64,000 bases of DNA from a virus, in the IMG/VR virus record IMGVR_UViG_3300023184_000025, positions 1-64,000 of that record. One strand, given 5' to 3'. A program made the translations under genes and the position numbers. The notes under the pieces were generated by a model, which was given only the letters and a program-made list of their open reading frames with translations, searched no databases and was not told the origin of the DNA. This document shows, piece after piece, positions 48,250-56,158 of this stretch. Positions within the stretch are counted from its first letter, which is position 1; each line of letters begins with the position of its first letter.

Positions 48250-48494
48250 AGATGAAACTTTTTCAAATAGTTTTTGGCCAAGGTCAAATCTTCTTTGTTA
48301 ATGGTATTGATGGTTTCATCAACTAGTTCTAGTAGAATTAGGCGCATGAGTGTTTCGCTCATTTCTCGTTCTTCAAGATCCAAAGTTGCCTGCCAAGCTT
48401 CTATGTCCTCATAGTGTTCAAGGCTCCACATTATGTCCAGCATTTCAACCTGACGACCAGTGAGATTACTAATATTAATATCTTTATCAAACAT
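48246..48494 (-). CDS. Small acidic helical protein (82 aa)
   Basis: MFDKDINISNLTGRQVEMLD; helix-rich, acidic. SNLTGRQVEMLDIMWSL resembles the first helix of a winged-helix domain but the evidence is slight. Shares a base with the stop of the gene upstream. Confidence 0.5.
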   Translation of the reverse strand: MFDKDINISNLTGRQVEMLDIMWSLEHYEDIEAWQATLDLEEREMSETLMRLILLELVDETINTINKEDLTLAKNYLKKFHL

Positions 48495-49225
48495 TATAAC
48501 ACCTTGACACGATTGAGTTGGGTTTTGTTGTCACGGTGAGCTTTTACAGTACCAACCAATTTGATTTGGATGCCCGAATTCAGCTGAGATTTGTAGCTGA
48601 AAAACAAGGCTCGATTATCTTGAGTAATTGCAGTAACCCAAAAAATGTTGTATGTGTTGCTCCAATTGGCACTTACAACTTCTGCGTCCAATGCTACTTT
48701 GTCGCTGACATTGCCAACATAGCCGCCGCTGGCATTGCGTACACGATCCTGGATTGATTGGCGCACCAATGCACGTTGGTGGCTCTGTGGCAAACATGCA
48801 ACCACAGCCAGTTCCAGGCGATGTTGTACTGAGTCAAATTCTTCTTCAACAGCTACAACTTTACTGACGCTTGCATCAAATGCACTTAGCTGACCTTTGA
48901 GCGCACGGAAGGTAAGGTCATTTTGCAAGAACCTACGGCACTCCTGCCCAATCACACGATCCTCGTCGGTGATGGAGCCGGGTACAGCCAGGAAGTCCAT
49001 CATAATGTCACGATTGCGCTTCTTGATAGTTTCATGAGTACCATCTTCAGTGATATTAATTTTATCTTCTTTGAGATATTCTCCGTTGACACGTTGTGCC
49101 GCTACAGCCGCACCCCAAACATCATCAACAGAATACTTAAATGAATTCACTGTGGCTTTGGTGCGACGAACACCATAACGAGGATTGTAACCATTTGCTG
49201 GGGTAAAATAAGTCTTGGGATTCAC
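48494..49225 (-). CDS. Hypothetical early protein (243 aa)
   Basis: Starts at a GTG with AGGAG six bases upstream: MNPKTYFTPANGYNPRYGV. A helical middle (EDRVIGQECRRFLQNDL, VVAVEEEFDSVQHRLELAVV) precedes a C-terminal beta domain that could be an OB-fold (IFWVTAITQDNRALFFSYKS, KLVGTVKAHRDNKTQLNRV). The end resembles phage single-strand- or RNA-binding modules only in a general way. Function unknown. Confidence 0.55.
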   Translation of the reverse strand: MNPKTYFTPANGYNPRYGVRRTKATVNSFKYSVDDVWGAAVAAQRVNGEYLKEDKINITEDGTHETIKKRNRDIMMDFLAVPGSITDEDRVIGQECRRFLQNDLTFRALKGQLSAFDASVSKVVAVEEEFDSVQHRLELAVVACLPQSHQRALVRQSIQDRVRNASGGYVGNVSDKVALDAEVVSANWSNTYNIFWVTAITQDNRALFFSYKSQLNSGIQIKLVGTVKAHRDNKTQLNRVKVL

Positions 49226-49237
49226 GGTGTCTCCTGT

Positions 49238-49645
49238 TTACTTAACTAATACGTAGGGCTTGCTCCACTCACCAATATTCAAGTGAATGTAAAAAGCGGT
49301 GTCAAAATAATCTGTCATTGCATCACTGCGGTCGTACCACTGACGCTCGGGTGAAGTTTTAATGATACGCAAGAACTGATCGATTGCGTCCTTGGCTTCG
49401 CCAGTAAAATGATCTTGGAACCAGTAGGGGTTAATCTGCATGTAACCTTCTGCAAGACGACTGTCAACATGACGGTGATCTATGGTCTGATTGTGATTTT
49501 CAAAGAAATCAATAGGACCAGATTTAACAGTGACTTCAACGCTGAGCGAACCACTGCCTTTACGGGCACTGAATTTAAACTTGGGGAATTGTGCTTTGAG
49601 TGCTTCGCGAATTGACTTGACTTCTTGTGCTCCGATGTATGCCAT
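49238..49645 (-). CDS. LPD29-like domain protein
   Basis: 135 residues. VKSIREALKAQFPKFKFSAR, then SLSVEVTVKSGPIDFFENH match the beginning of the large-polyvalent-protein-associated domain 29, found in multidomain phage and mobile-element proteins; here it stands alone. Function unknown. First gene after the promoter at 49678-49706, with CAGGAGCAG before the ATG. Confidence 0.6.
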   Translation of the reverse strand: MAYIGAQEVKSIREALKAQFPKFKFSARKGSGSLSVEVTVKSGPIDFFENHNQTIDHRHVDSRLAEGYMQINPYWFQDHFTGEAKDAIDQFLRIIKTSPERQWYDRSDAMTDYFDTAFYIHLNIGEWSKPYVLVK

Positions 49646-49677
49646 TTTCTGCTCCTGTTTTGTTAGTGTATGTGTAT

Positions 49678-49706
49678 ATTATAGCAAATTGGGAATTATT
49701 GGTCAA
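49678..49706 (-). promoter_or_regulatory. Sigma-70 promoter, TTGACC-17-TATAAT
   Basis: -35 at 49701-49706, -10 at 49678-49683. Leads the run of genes from 49645 to 47048. Confidence 0.78.
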
Positions 49707-49712
49707 CCAAAA

Positions 49713-49964
49713 TCAATTGGCCATCAAATTGATTTGGACCTGGTGACCTTCGTGTGTAATCACGGTGCCCACTGGCCGGCCTTCGCCCAGAACTGGACTA
49801 CGACGACGAATTTCCGCCAGATACTCCACAGCATATCGCAGAGCCGCACCATGTGATACTGTGGCTGTTTTTGTAAAAACATCGTTGATGGTTGCGTACA
49901 TACCAAATCCGTCAATGATAAAACGAATTCGGGTGCTGTTGCTAAAACCAGATACATGACGCAT
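49713..49964 (-). CDS. Small early hypothetical protein (83 aa)
   Basis: MRHVSGFSNSTRIRFIIDGF with a strand-rich start and a helix ALRYAVEYLAEIRRR. It follows the 49977-50240 gene and shares its promoter. Function unknown. Confidence 0.5.
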   Translation of the reverse strand: MRHVSGFSNSTRIRFIIDGFGMYATINDVFTKTATVSHGAALRYAVEYLAEIRRRSPVLGEGRPVGTVITHEGHQVQINLMAN

Positions 49965-49976
49965 TTTGCTTTCCTT

Positions 49977-50240
49977 TCAGCGGCTGAGATTCATAACACG
50001 GGCATCAAATTCCATGAAGCTGACTTCAAATGGAACCGATACTTCTTTGCCAACACGGCCAGCATCTTCGGCATCGCTCCAGCTGTCTTTGGTTACTACA
50101 ATCACAAAACAATCGTAGCCACGGTTGTCAATTTTTTGAACAACACCTTCAACAAAACAATCTTCGCGGCCTACCATGGGTTTGAAGTCATATGCACGGA
50201 TTGTGTCGCCAACTCGGGCAATTTTTGCAAATTTTAACAT
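49977..50240 (-). CDS. Small beta-rich early protein (87 aa)
   Basis: Start set at the ATG at 50240 (MLKFAKIARVGDTIRAYDFK) because AAAAAGGAG precedes it and the promoter at 50270-50298 gives a 23-nt leader. Strands with Gly-Asp turns and FVEGVVQKIDNRG, DCFVIVVTKDSW suggest a small barrel such as an SH3 or KOW type. Function unknown. Confidence 0.55.
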   Translation of the reverse strand: MLKFAKIARVGDTIRAYDFKPMVGREDCFVEGVVQKIDNRGYDCFVIVVTKDSWSDAEDAGRVGKEVSVPFEVSFMEFDARVMNLSR

Positions 50241-50269
50241 ACCAGCTCCTTTTTGTTTACTATACAAGT

Positions 50270-50298
50270 ATTATAGCAAAATGGGCAATTCTGGTCAA
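50270..50298 (-). promoter_or_regulatory. Sigma-70 promoter, TTGACC-17-TATAAT, in hairpin cassette
   Basis: -35 at 50293-50298, -10 at 50270-50275. Preceded by the hairpins at 50307-50364 and followed by a TATAGTAAACAAAAAGGAG leader, like those at 52.3, 52.7 and 53.2 kb. Confidence 0.8.
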
Positions 50299-50302
50299 CC
50301 AG

Positions 50303-50551
50303 CTATTTCTGCGACTTTTTTAAGCAGAAAAACGTGGCATCTACTGTGTTGCGAAAATACAACAGAACTTTTAACTCTGATTTTCTGCCTTTTCTGCGCC
50401 ATTCTTCGTTGAGAAATTGCACACGATAAAACCAACGTCGACCTGCTTGGGTACCCGGGAGGCCAAACATCTCGGTGGCTGTTGCCACAGCACCAACCTT
50501 CCAATCATCGGTCCAACTAATTTTACCGCCATCAACTCGTGTGGTTTTCAT
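50303..50551 (-). CDS. Small basic early protein (82 aa)
   Basis: MKTTRVDGGKISWTDDWKVG, with a beta-rich aromatic middle (GRRWFYRVQFLNEEWRRKG) and a C-terminus that reads through the hairpin module. Its ATG shares a base with the stop of the zinc-ribbon gene. The C-terminal 20 residues may therefore be constrained by RNA structure rather than protein function. Confidence 0.5.
   Translation of the reverse strand: MKTTRVDGGKISWTDDWKVGAVATATEMFGLPGTQAGRRWFYRVQFLNEEWRRKGRKSELKVLLYFRNTVDATFFCLKKSQK
50307..50364 (-). repeat. Two-hairpin module of an early promoter cassette
   Basis: Stem 1 TTCTGC/GCAGAA at 50307-50329; stem 2 TGTTG/CAACA at 50347-50364. Same order and similar sequence as the modules at 52734-52799 and 53270-53314. 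Here it lies within the 3' end of the 50303-50551 frame. Confidence 0.6.
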
Positions 50552-50847
50552 TAGTCACCTGAATCAATTTGATAACGATCGCCACAGTGGACACAATCAT
50601 AATTGGTCAAACATCGCCCGGCATTACTGCTTTGATAATGGTGGGTGCATGGATCACCTTGTGAGTTCAATCGGACTTTGCCACGTGGAGTGCCAAACAT
50701 GTACTGACCGCCACAATTAGAACAGCCCAGGGTGTCTGTGTCTTTGTCGTATCCAGAGTATACGTGTTTGTATTTTTGTTGCTCGAGACTCGGTGTCACA
50801 CGACCGGAGCCGTTGCACACAGGACAAGTTCTGTATTCTACTGTCAT
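50551..50847 (-). CDS. Zinc-ribbon protein (98 aa)
   Basis: Three CxxC pairs are visible: CPVCNGSGRV (a DnaJ-type CxxCxGxG knuckle), GCSNCGGQY and DCVHCGDRYQ, plus single Cys and His residues between them. Probably binds two zinc ions and may contact nucleic acid or proteins. Nine bases separate it from the gene upstream. Confidence 0.7.
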   Translation of the reverse strand: MTVEYRTCPVCNGSGRVTPSLEQQKYKHVYSGYDKDTDTLGCSNCGGQYMFGTPRGKVRLNSQGDPCTHHYQSSNAGRCLTNYDCVHCGDRYQIDSGD

Positions 50848-50856
50848 TTTATTTCC

Positions 50857-51165
50857 TTACGCAACCAACCACAACAGTTCTTCTTTGACTTCAATGCTTT
50901 CGCTACCGTCGTACTCGTGTATTCTAAATTCAGCACCTACGTCAAGCCAGGCAATTTCTAGATCTCTCATGCCACCATCATAGATGTCAGGATATTTGAG
51001 GCTAACATAAACTGCTAATTCATCCCATTGTTCTTTTTCTACAAAATCTACAATCACAGGATTAAACAACAGCTCGGGCAACTCTTGATTCCAAGTTGAC
51101 CAACCAGCACCAAAGCCGGGTGAGTATAATACTGCTACTTTACCGTCTCTGATTATTTTTTTCAT
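50857..51165 (-). CDS. Small acidic early protein (102 aa)
   Basis: MKKIIRDGKVAVLYSPGFGAGWSTW-type start, then EKEQWDELAVYVSLKYPDIY and a strand-rich acidic C-terminus. Similar proteins starting with a Lys/Asp-rich strand and PGFGAGW occur in large phages and some bacteria. Function unknown. Confidence 0.55.
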   Translation of the reverse strand: MKKIIRDGKVAVLYSPGFGAGWSTWNQELPELLFNPVIVDFVEKEQWDELAVYVSLKYPDIYDGGMRDLEIAWLDVGAEFRIHEYDGSESIEVKEELLWLVA

Positions 51166-51344
51166 TATTTGACTCCAAAATGTTCTTTGATCTGCATCAT
51201 AGCATCGTCATAGCCATTTAGATACAAGTTAGACATGCATTCTCTCACAATCAACTCGGCAAACTGTTCATAATCAAAATATAGTACAGTACCTTTATCA
51301 CAAACCTTGCATTGACTGTGCAATTGTCGAATTCGGTCGTTCAT
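51165..51344 (-). CDS. Small conserved phage protein (59 aa)
   Basis: ATG at 51344: MNDRIRQLHSQCKVCDKGTV, then FAELIVRECMSNL. Two Cys (CKVC) could bind metal. The ELIVREC motif is shared with the 43160-43432 gene. The stop overlaps the next ATG as TAATG. Confidence 0.6.
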   Translation of the reverse strand: MNDRIRQLHSQCKVCDKGTVLYFDYEQFAELIVRECMSNLYLNGYDDAMMQIKEHFGVK

Positions 51345-51574
51345 TCTACAATTCCTACACTTTTCTTAATCTCATAACGAGCAATCTTCTCGTCAAAGTA
51401 CATGCGAGTACCTTCATTGAAAGGGCTCGCTACCACAATCTCGCCTAGCTCTGTGGCTAATAATTGTGCAAAGCGAGCAAGAATACTCTGAGTGTCTTCC
51501 ATCTGGTCCATGGGGTCTCGGTCCAGAATCACTTGGTAATCATTAATGAGTTTTTGTACGTTCTGATGAATCAT
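51341..51574 (-). CDS. Small helical early protein (77 aa)
   Basis: Start set at the ATG at 51574 (MIHQNVQKLINDYQVILDRD), two bases after the stop of the 47-residue gene. Helical N-terminus then short strands. A longer frame to 51691 would overlap the neighbouring gene completely. Function unknown. Confidence 0.5.
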   Translation of the reverse strand: MIHQNVQKLINDYQVILDRDPMDQMEDTQSILARFAQLLATELGEIVVASPFNEGTRMYFDEKIARYEIKKSVGIVE

Positions 51575-51575
51575 T

Positions 51576-51719
51576 TTAGACTCCGGTATGCAAAGGGTTA
51601 CGTCGACGCAGGTGGGCCAGTGCCCCTTCCTTGGTTTCAAAACGTCCTGAGATGGGCGTTTGATGTGCGCCACGCACAATGTACCAACCACCTAGCAAAG
51701 CATTATATACGACTTTCAT
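51576..51719 (-). CDS. DUF2188-like small protein (47 aa)
   Basis: ATG at 51719: MKVVYNALLGGWYIVRGAHQ followed by GRFETKEGALAHLRRRN. The strand-strand-helix pattern with Thr-Lys-x-x-Ala resembles DUF2188-type small proteins. Overlaps the next gene upstream by 4 bp. Confidence 0.5.
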   Translation of the reverse strand: MKVVYNALLGGWYIVRGAHQTPISGRFETKEGALAHLRRRNPLHTGV

Positions 51720-51976
51720 ACTGCCTCCGCTGTTTTAGGAAAACGATCATAAGCCTCACTGGCTCCGTCACATGAGAATTTGCTAGAGCCAAACTGATTG
51801 ATCACATGCACAAGGATGTCATCATAAGCGGCCCACTCAATGCACTCTTTGCGAGCTGTTTGATAGTTATTTGTTGTCAACAAAATTTGACGCCCGAATA
51901 CATCTATGACAGCATCTTCCTTGGATGATACTTTAGTTACTACTCGATATTTGTAAGGCATGTTACCGTATCGCAT
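51716..51976 (-). CDS. Small early hypothetical protein (86 aa)
   Basis: Start set at the ATG at 51976, directly after the stop of the preceding gene, with GGAG upstream: MRYGNMPYKYRVVTKVSS. It has a beta-rich first half and a helix EAYDRFPKTAEAV at the end. Function unknown. Confidence 0.5.
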   Translation of the reverse strand: MRYGNMPYKYRVVTKVSSKEDAVIDVFGRQILLTTNNYQTARKECIEWAAYDDILVHVINQFGSSKFSCDGASEAYDRFPKTAEAV

Positions 51977-51977
51977 A

Positions 51978-52256
51978 TCAATTGCTCCAAAATGCTTCGC
52001 TGTCAACTCGGCAAGCCCAAGGTGTATCAGCGTCGATTTCCACAGGAACACCTGTCATTAAATTACGAACAGTGATCTTGGGTGCGGTGTAAGTGTCACG
52101 GCTCACAATGTTCAATTGGCTTTCGTTCCAACCTGCTTTGTTGCAAAGACGGGTGCGAGTTGCTTTGGCGGCACCAAAAGTTTTGTATGCACGGGTTCGG
52201 TTGGGACCGTCAGTAACAATTAAACCAGTACCTTTTGAGACGATTACGTATGACAT
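51978..52256 (-). CDS. Small early hypothetical protein (92 aa)
   Basis: MSYVIVSKGTGLIVTDGPNR, then YKTFGAAKATRTRLCNKAGW. Phage proteins of the type strand-strand-helix with 'FGAAKAT' are common in marine T4-like phages. First gene after the promoter at 52287-52315, with AAAAAGGAG before the ATG. Confidence 0.55.
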   Translation of the reverse strand: MSYVIVSKGTGLIVTDGPNRTRAYKTFGAAKATRTRLCNKAGWNESQLNIVSRDTYTAPKITVRNLMTGVPVEIDADTPWACRVDSEAFWSN

Positions 52257-52286
52257 ATCTAACTCCTTTTTAATTACTATACAAGT

Positions 52287-52315
52287 ATTATAACAGATCG
52301 GAATTTATTGGTCAA
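52287..52315 (-). promoter_or_regulatory. Sigma-70 promoter, TTGACC-17-TATAAT
   Basis: -35 at 52310-52315, -10 at 52287-52292, with the shared TATAGTAATTAAAAAGGAG leader downstream. The -35 is inside the last codons of the 52312-52665 gene. Confidence 0.78.
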
Positions 52316-52665
52316 TCTAACCGTGAACCTGCGTAAACACGATCCAGACCCAGCTTGTTCTTCAGTACTTCGGCATAGGCTTCTGCACCCGCTTCCAAGA
52401 TGCTGATGCTTTGGGTAGGATAACCGCTGGGATTCCACATGCACAAGGAGCCGGTGTAGTCTTTACGGAAGCCGTGAGCCTGAAGTGCTTTGCCAATCTT
52501 GCTGTTAGAACGAACACCCCAAACGTTGACCCAGGCAAACCCACAGGCATCACGATCACCGTGTTTTGCATAAAACGCCTTGGCGGCTGTACGGGCGGCC
52601 ATTGCGGCTTCGTTGCAAGCGTCCTGGACTGCTTCTACATTTACTACTGTTGCGATTGCCTTCAT
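52312..52665 (-). CDS. Early hypothetical protein (117 aa)
   Basis: MKAIATVVNVEAVQDACNEA begins a compact alpha/beta protein with YAKHGDRDACGFAWVNVWGV and SGYPTQSISILEAGAEAYAEVL. I recall similar proteins from large phages but no function. Own promoter (52696-52724) and AAAAAGGAG. Confidence 0.55.
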   Translation of the reverse strand: MKAIATVVNVEAVQDACNEAAMAARTAAKAFYAKHGDRDACGFAWVNVWGVRSNSKIGKALQAHGFRKDYTGSLCMWNPSGYPTQSISILEAGAEAYAEVLKNKLGLDRVYAGSRLD

Positions 52666-52695
52666 TTCAAACTCCTTTTTAATTACTATGCTGTT

Positions 52696-52724
52696 ATTAT
52701 AACAAATTGGGTATTTTTGGTCAA
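52696..52724 (-). promoter_or_regulatory. Sigma-70 promoter, TTGACC-17-TATAAT, in hairpin cassette
   Basis: -35 at 52719-52724, -10 at 52696-52701. Downstream of the hairpins at 52734-52799. Confidence 0.8.
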
Positions 52725-52733
52725 CCGTTTTGT

Positions 52734-52799
52734 GTGTTGTGAAAAAACAACACTTTCTGTCTATTTTTTAAGCAGATTTAGTGTTGTTTTTACGCAACA
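52734..52799 (-). repeat. Hairpin module of an early promoter cassette
   Basis: GTGTTGT/ACAACAC (52734-52753) and TGTTG/CAACA (52782-52799) flank an imperfect CTGC...AGCAG-like element. Lies right after the SprT-like stop codon. Confidence 0.65.
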
Positions 52800-52801
52800 G
52801 T

Positions 52802-53203
52802 TTAAAGCTCAATGGCTCTGCGGAACAGGATTTCTTGCTTGGAAAATGCTTGGATTTCCCAAGGCTGTTCCAGATACGGAACCCGGCGTCCGTAGTACTT
52901 GCCTTTCCACAGTTTGCCACGTGGAGTTAACTGTAGTGTGCCTTTGGCAAATTGTGCAACATGGGTGAGCTCGTGTGCTAGAGTGGCGCCCATGGCCTGC
53001 AGATCTTTAACAGGCTTGAGCACAACCAAATAGGTGTCCAGACCTTTGAGAGGAACTGTGGTACCCAGGTCTTCAAGATCAGGGTCTAATATGATGTGCA
53101 GGAGTTTTTTATGTTTTGTGAGCTTCAACTGCTCTATCATAGAAGGTAGAAGTGATTCTACGTATTTTCTAGATTTAGTGGTGCCTTCAACATAAAATTC
53201 CAT
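52802..53203 (-). CDS. SprT-like zinc metallopeptidase
   Basis: 133 residues. MGATLAHELTHVAQFAKG carries the HExxH zinc motif at about 76-80; WEIQAFSKQE supplies a possible third ligand Glu. Small SprT-like proteins of this kind are typical of T4-like marine phages; cellular relatives (Spartan) cut DNA-protein crosslinks. It has its own promoter and AAGGAG. Confidence 0.72.
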   Translation of the reverse strand: MEFYVEGTTKSRKYVESLLPSMIEQLKLTKHKKLLHIILDPDLEDLGTTVPLKGLDTYLVVLKPVKDLQAMGATLAHELTHVAQFAKGTLQLTPRGKLWKGKYYGRRVPYLEQPWEIQAFSKQEILFRRAIEL

Positions 53204-53230
53204 GCATTACTCCTTGTTGCTATAACTTCT

Positions 53231-53259
53231 ATTATAACAAACCAGGGAATTCCAGTCAA
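53231..53259 (-). promoter_or_regulatory. Sigma-70 promoter, TTGACT-17-TATAAT, in hairpin cassette
   Basis: -35 at 53254-53259, -10 at 53231-53236. Preceded by AAATAGCTGG as at 50.3 kb. Confidence 0.78.
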
Positions 53260-53269
53260 CCAGCTATTT

Positions 53270-53314
53270 CTGCTTAATTTTTAAGCAGTTTTTGGGTGTT
53301 GTTTTTACGCAACA
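53270..53314 (-). repeat. Hairpin module of an early promoter cassette
   Basis: Perfect 8-bp stem CTGCTTAA/TTAAGCAG (53270-53288) and TGTTG/CAACA (53297-53314). The stop codon of the 53305-54006 gene lies in the loop of the second hairpin. Confidence 0.68.
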
Positions 53315-54006
53315 AAATCTATGTAACCAGATTCAGCAGTCCAGTCCATAGTTGACAATTTCTTTGCAATAGCAGTCAGTGTTTCTTCTTTAGAAAACTC
53401 TGAATTCTTTTTAATCCAACGTTGGTGGTTCTTTGCCAACACATCAATGTTGTTTGTCCAACCTTGTTGCTGTAGGTTGTTGACAAAATTTTCTTTAAAC
53501 AACAAATTAAAATTAATGTTTTTACCGTAGGTATTTGCAACACGATCGTACATGGTCTGCATCCATAATCTTTTTGATTGTTCAAACCAATACGAAGCGG
53601 CTTTTTCAAACTTTCCATTGAGGCAAAGAGTTTTAGCTATCTCAAACCAAGATTCGCCAGGTGCCACTTTAATTGCAAGTTTTTGTAGTTTCATTTGTCT
53701 TAGAACAACTTGTTCTTGCACTTGTGGATCAGTGACTATAATATTAATTAATGACCAGTTGCTGTTGATAATTGGCTCAAATAAATGTGTGCTAACAAAT
53801 CCATTTGGGGGTGTTGGCAATTGTTGAACAGCATCTTCCACAGACATTTCGTTGTCTTGTATTTTTCTTTCAAACTTTTTTAAAGAATAGTCAGAGGGAA
53901 CACTGATACCAGACATGCGAGTTAACAAAATACCATTGCAACTGGTCACAAATAAATCACCGGCGGTGCCTCCGTTGTAGGAAACAAAAGTATAATCAGT
54001 ATTCAT
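53305..54006 (-). CDS. Hypothetical protein, possible P-loop-like N-terminus
   Basis: 233 residues from the ATG at 54006: MNTDYTFVSYNGGTAGDLFV resembles the nucleotide-binding start of phage sulfotransferase-like proteins, but the loop lacks Lys. The rest is helical (AKTLCLNGKFEKAASYWFEQSKRLW). Last gene of the operon that starts at 57195; it overlaps the asparagine-synthase-like gene by 11 bp. Confidence 0.5.
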   Translation of the reverse strand: MNTDYTFVSYNGGTAGDLFVTSCNGILLTRMSGISVPSDYSLKKFERKIQDNEMSVEDAVQQLPTPPNGFVSTHLFEPIINSNWSLINIIVTDPQVQEQVVLRQMKLQKLAIKVAPGESWFEIAKTLCLNGKFEKAASYWFEQSKRLWMQTMYDRVANTYGKNINFNLLFKENFVNNLQQQGWTNNIDVLAKNHQRWIKKNSEFSKEETLTAIAKKLSTMDWTAESGYIDFVA

Positions 54007-55027
54007 TTTTATGTTTGCAGATATGAGAAAGCCAACTGGGATTCCAGCGATCAATTAAATCCTTCTGTAACTGTCCTGTGGCCAGTTGTTTAATCAAATC
54101 CTCTGTGTCTAGACTGATCACCGTCAAAAACAATTCAGGGTCTCTGTAAGGATCTAGTATTTGAAAATCACCAAACCATTGCTGGAACGTTGGTCTCGAA
54201 TGCAATTTAACAATTGCTGATCTCAATAAATTAACATTGTCAAATGTATGCTCAGGGCCATATGTTGCAGTATCGTAACAGTCAAATTTTTGATCAACTA
54301 ATTTTGAAGATTGTGCGTACAGTTCACCGTGATGCAAGAGTGCCAGATCGCCGTAGTATCCTGTGACCAAGTTGTTAATATTGTAAAATGCCGGCTTGAC
54401 ATTGTCTATCTGACTATACGGATAATCTATTGTTTCTTGAGTGTCACTGTAGACCACGTCAAATGGAAGTTTGTTAAAATAAGACCTTGTGTGATTGGCC
54501 ACAACTCCAGTAAACTCAACCTGATGATGCAATGCCAAAAACGCAAGAGTACTGGAGTCAAGTCCGCCCGAGAATGCAATCTGTGTTTTATCACTGATGT
54601 TTGCGCAAGTTTGTAAATTAGACAACAACCTTAGCTCAATGTCAACAAGTACCTGTTCCCAAGTTTTAATTTCAGGAACAATAGCAGATTTGATTTTTTT
54701 ATACTGTAACCAATTGATTCCCAGCTCGTCGTGACAATTAAATTTAACCGTCAACGGAGATATTGCTGTGTCTATGTACTTGTTAATATTGGTAAGAATA
54801 ATGCCTTTGCCAAACCCAAGATTAAAATCTTTATAAAAACTAAACTCAACTGTGACTTCTTCGTCACCAAACTCAAACTCAACAAAGTTTCCACCGTGCT
54901 CGCCTAAACGATAACCAAAAAATTTATCTTGATTAATATTATAGTAGGCATTAACCCAAAGATGAGGGGCTAGTTGATGACGATATGGGAACTCTGTGAG
55001 CTCTTGTTCAGCGATGCAAAAGTACAT
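53996..55027 (-). CDS. Asparagine-synthase-like ATP pyrophosphatase
   Basis: 343 residues. IAFSGGLDSSTLAFLALH (about residues 148-165) is the PP-loop of N-type ATP pyrophosphatases; the surrounding YPYSQIDNVKP and helical C-terminus are most like the synthetase half of asparagine synthase B. The N-terminal 120 residues are beta-rich and lack the Cys1 glutaminase. The enzyme would adenylate a carboxyl or oxo group and amidate it; substrate unknown. One-base overlap with the next gene upstream. Confidence 0.7.
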   Translation of the reverse strand: MYFCIAEQELTEFPYRHQLAPHLWVNAYYNINQDKFFGYRLGEHGGNFVEFEFGDEEVTVEFSFYKDFNLGFGKGIILTNINKYIDTAISPLTVKFNCHDELGINWLQYKKIKSAIVPEIKTWEQVLVDIELRLLSNLQTCANISDKTQIAFSGGLDSSTLAFLALHHQVEFTGVVANHTRSYFNKLPFDVVYSDTQETIDYPYSQIDNVKPAFYNINNLVTGYYGDLALLHHGELYAQSSKLVDQKFDCYDTATYGPEHTFDNVNLLRSAIVKLHSRPTFQQWFGDFQILDPYRDPELFLTVISLDTEDLIKQLATGQLQKDLIDRWNPSWLSHICKHKNEY

Positions 55028-55590
55028 TAAGGTTGTTGAATAAGATAGTTATAATACTCGTAGTGCTTGTCTAACGTCCAGGCGGCTAGATCAACGTCGG
55101 TGCCATCGTGAGTTCGAAATCTTGCATTAAAAATATCAGTATAACGTTGCCACGGATTCCAAACACTTGGAGTATGACTGCCCCAACCCGATTCCTTAAG
55201 CAAATGATGTTTTTCTCTGCTGAGTTTTACAGTGGGACAATTAAGGGCTTGATCAATAGTAATTAGTCCTACAATCATTAAGTCCCGAATTCTCGCGGCA
55301 GGAATCAAGTGTTCAAAGTCTGTTTCAACGTCGGCGCCAATTTCGTGATAATGAGCACCCATGCCGTCACGTTGTTTAATGCAGTACTCATGACACCTTC
55401 TTAGCAAATTGTCCATGTCATCTCTGACCTGGCTCAGAGTCTGTTGGTCATTGGTACTGTTGCGATATATGTCTAGCACAGAAACTAAACGATCATGACA
55501 GTAGCGATAAGTGGCTCGGTATGCTTCTTGGTTACGGGGCGTCTTTGAATACACTGGCGCAACAAAGTTTTCAAGTAGTTGTTGATTCAT
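55027..55590 (-). CDS. HNH-like hypothetical protein
   Basis: 187 residues. FEHLIPAARIRDLMI and TVKLSREKHHLLKESGW resemble the two halves of an HNH nuclease core (His in strand 1, His in the helix) found in similar T4-like phage proteins; the central Asn is not obvious. If active it would cut DNA or RNA. It overlaps the SGNH gene by 20 bp. Confidence 0.45.
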   Translation of the reverse strand: MNQQLLENFVAPVYSKTPRNQEAYRATYRYCHDRLVSVLDIYRNSTNDQQTLSQVRDDMDNLLRRCHEYCIKQRDGMGAHYHEIGADVETDFEHLIPAARIRDLMIVGLITIDQALNCPTVKLSREKHHLLKESGWGSHTPSVWNPWQRYTDIFNARFRTHDGTDVDLAAWTLDKHYEYYNYLIQQP

Positions 55591-56158
55591 CTATTAATCC
55601 TATCAAGCGTTTGGCCCATTGTGCATGACAGTTGGCGCTGTGATGCATTCCATCACTGCCTTTGCTATCTACTATCCAAGATAGTCCTGGTAGTTTTTCA
55701 TCAACATGCAAAATAATATTTTGATTGTTTAATACTGTATGGTATTGTTGATTGATGTTTTCAATCATGATGTTAACAATTGGAACCTTGGCAAGATTAC
55801 ACAATAAATTACAAGTGATGATTGTTTGTAGCCAAGGATTATAAAAGTTTTCTTCACCTGATGTCAATAGCTGTTTAAAAACAGCGCCATTACTTTGAAT
55901 GTTTTCGTTTGCGGCATAGCCATTGATCCAGGTGGTACGTCTAAAAACATTAGGCCACTGGCATATTACAAAATCAGGTAAATTTATTTTTAGTTCATGA
56001 ACTAAATGTTTTTCTACATGAAAACAATTACCGCCGGGTGTTCCTAAATTTTTTACAGAAAGTTGATAATGTTTGCTTAGTAAGCTTACATAGCATTCGT
56101 CAGGATTTACACCCACACCTGCGGTATGGCTACACCCTAGTGCAAGTGCGTGGTTCAT
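55571..56158 (-). CDS. SGNH/GDSL-like hydrolase
   Basis: 195 residues. ALALGCSHTAGVGV is block I with Ser, LGTPGGNCFHV resembles block II and SDGMHHSANCHAQWAKRL gives a C-terminal His-x-x-His region. In the same operon as an ATP pyrophosphatase. Overlaps the DGQHR gene by 4 bp. Confidence 0.55.
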   Translation of the reverse strand: MNHALALGCSHTAGVGVNPDECYVSLLSKHYQLSVKNLGTPGGNCFHVEKHLVHELKINLPDFVICQWPNVFRRTTWINGYAANENIQSNGAVFKQLLTSGEENFYNPWLQTIITCNLLCNLAKVPIVNIMIENINQQYHTVLNNQNIILHVDEKLPGLSWIVDSKGSDGMHHSANCHAQWAKRLIGLIDESTTT

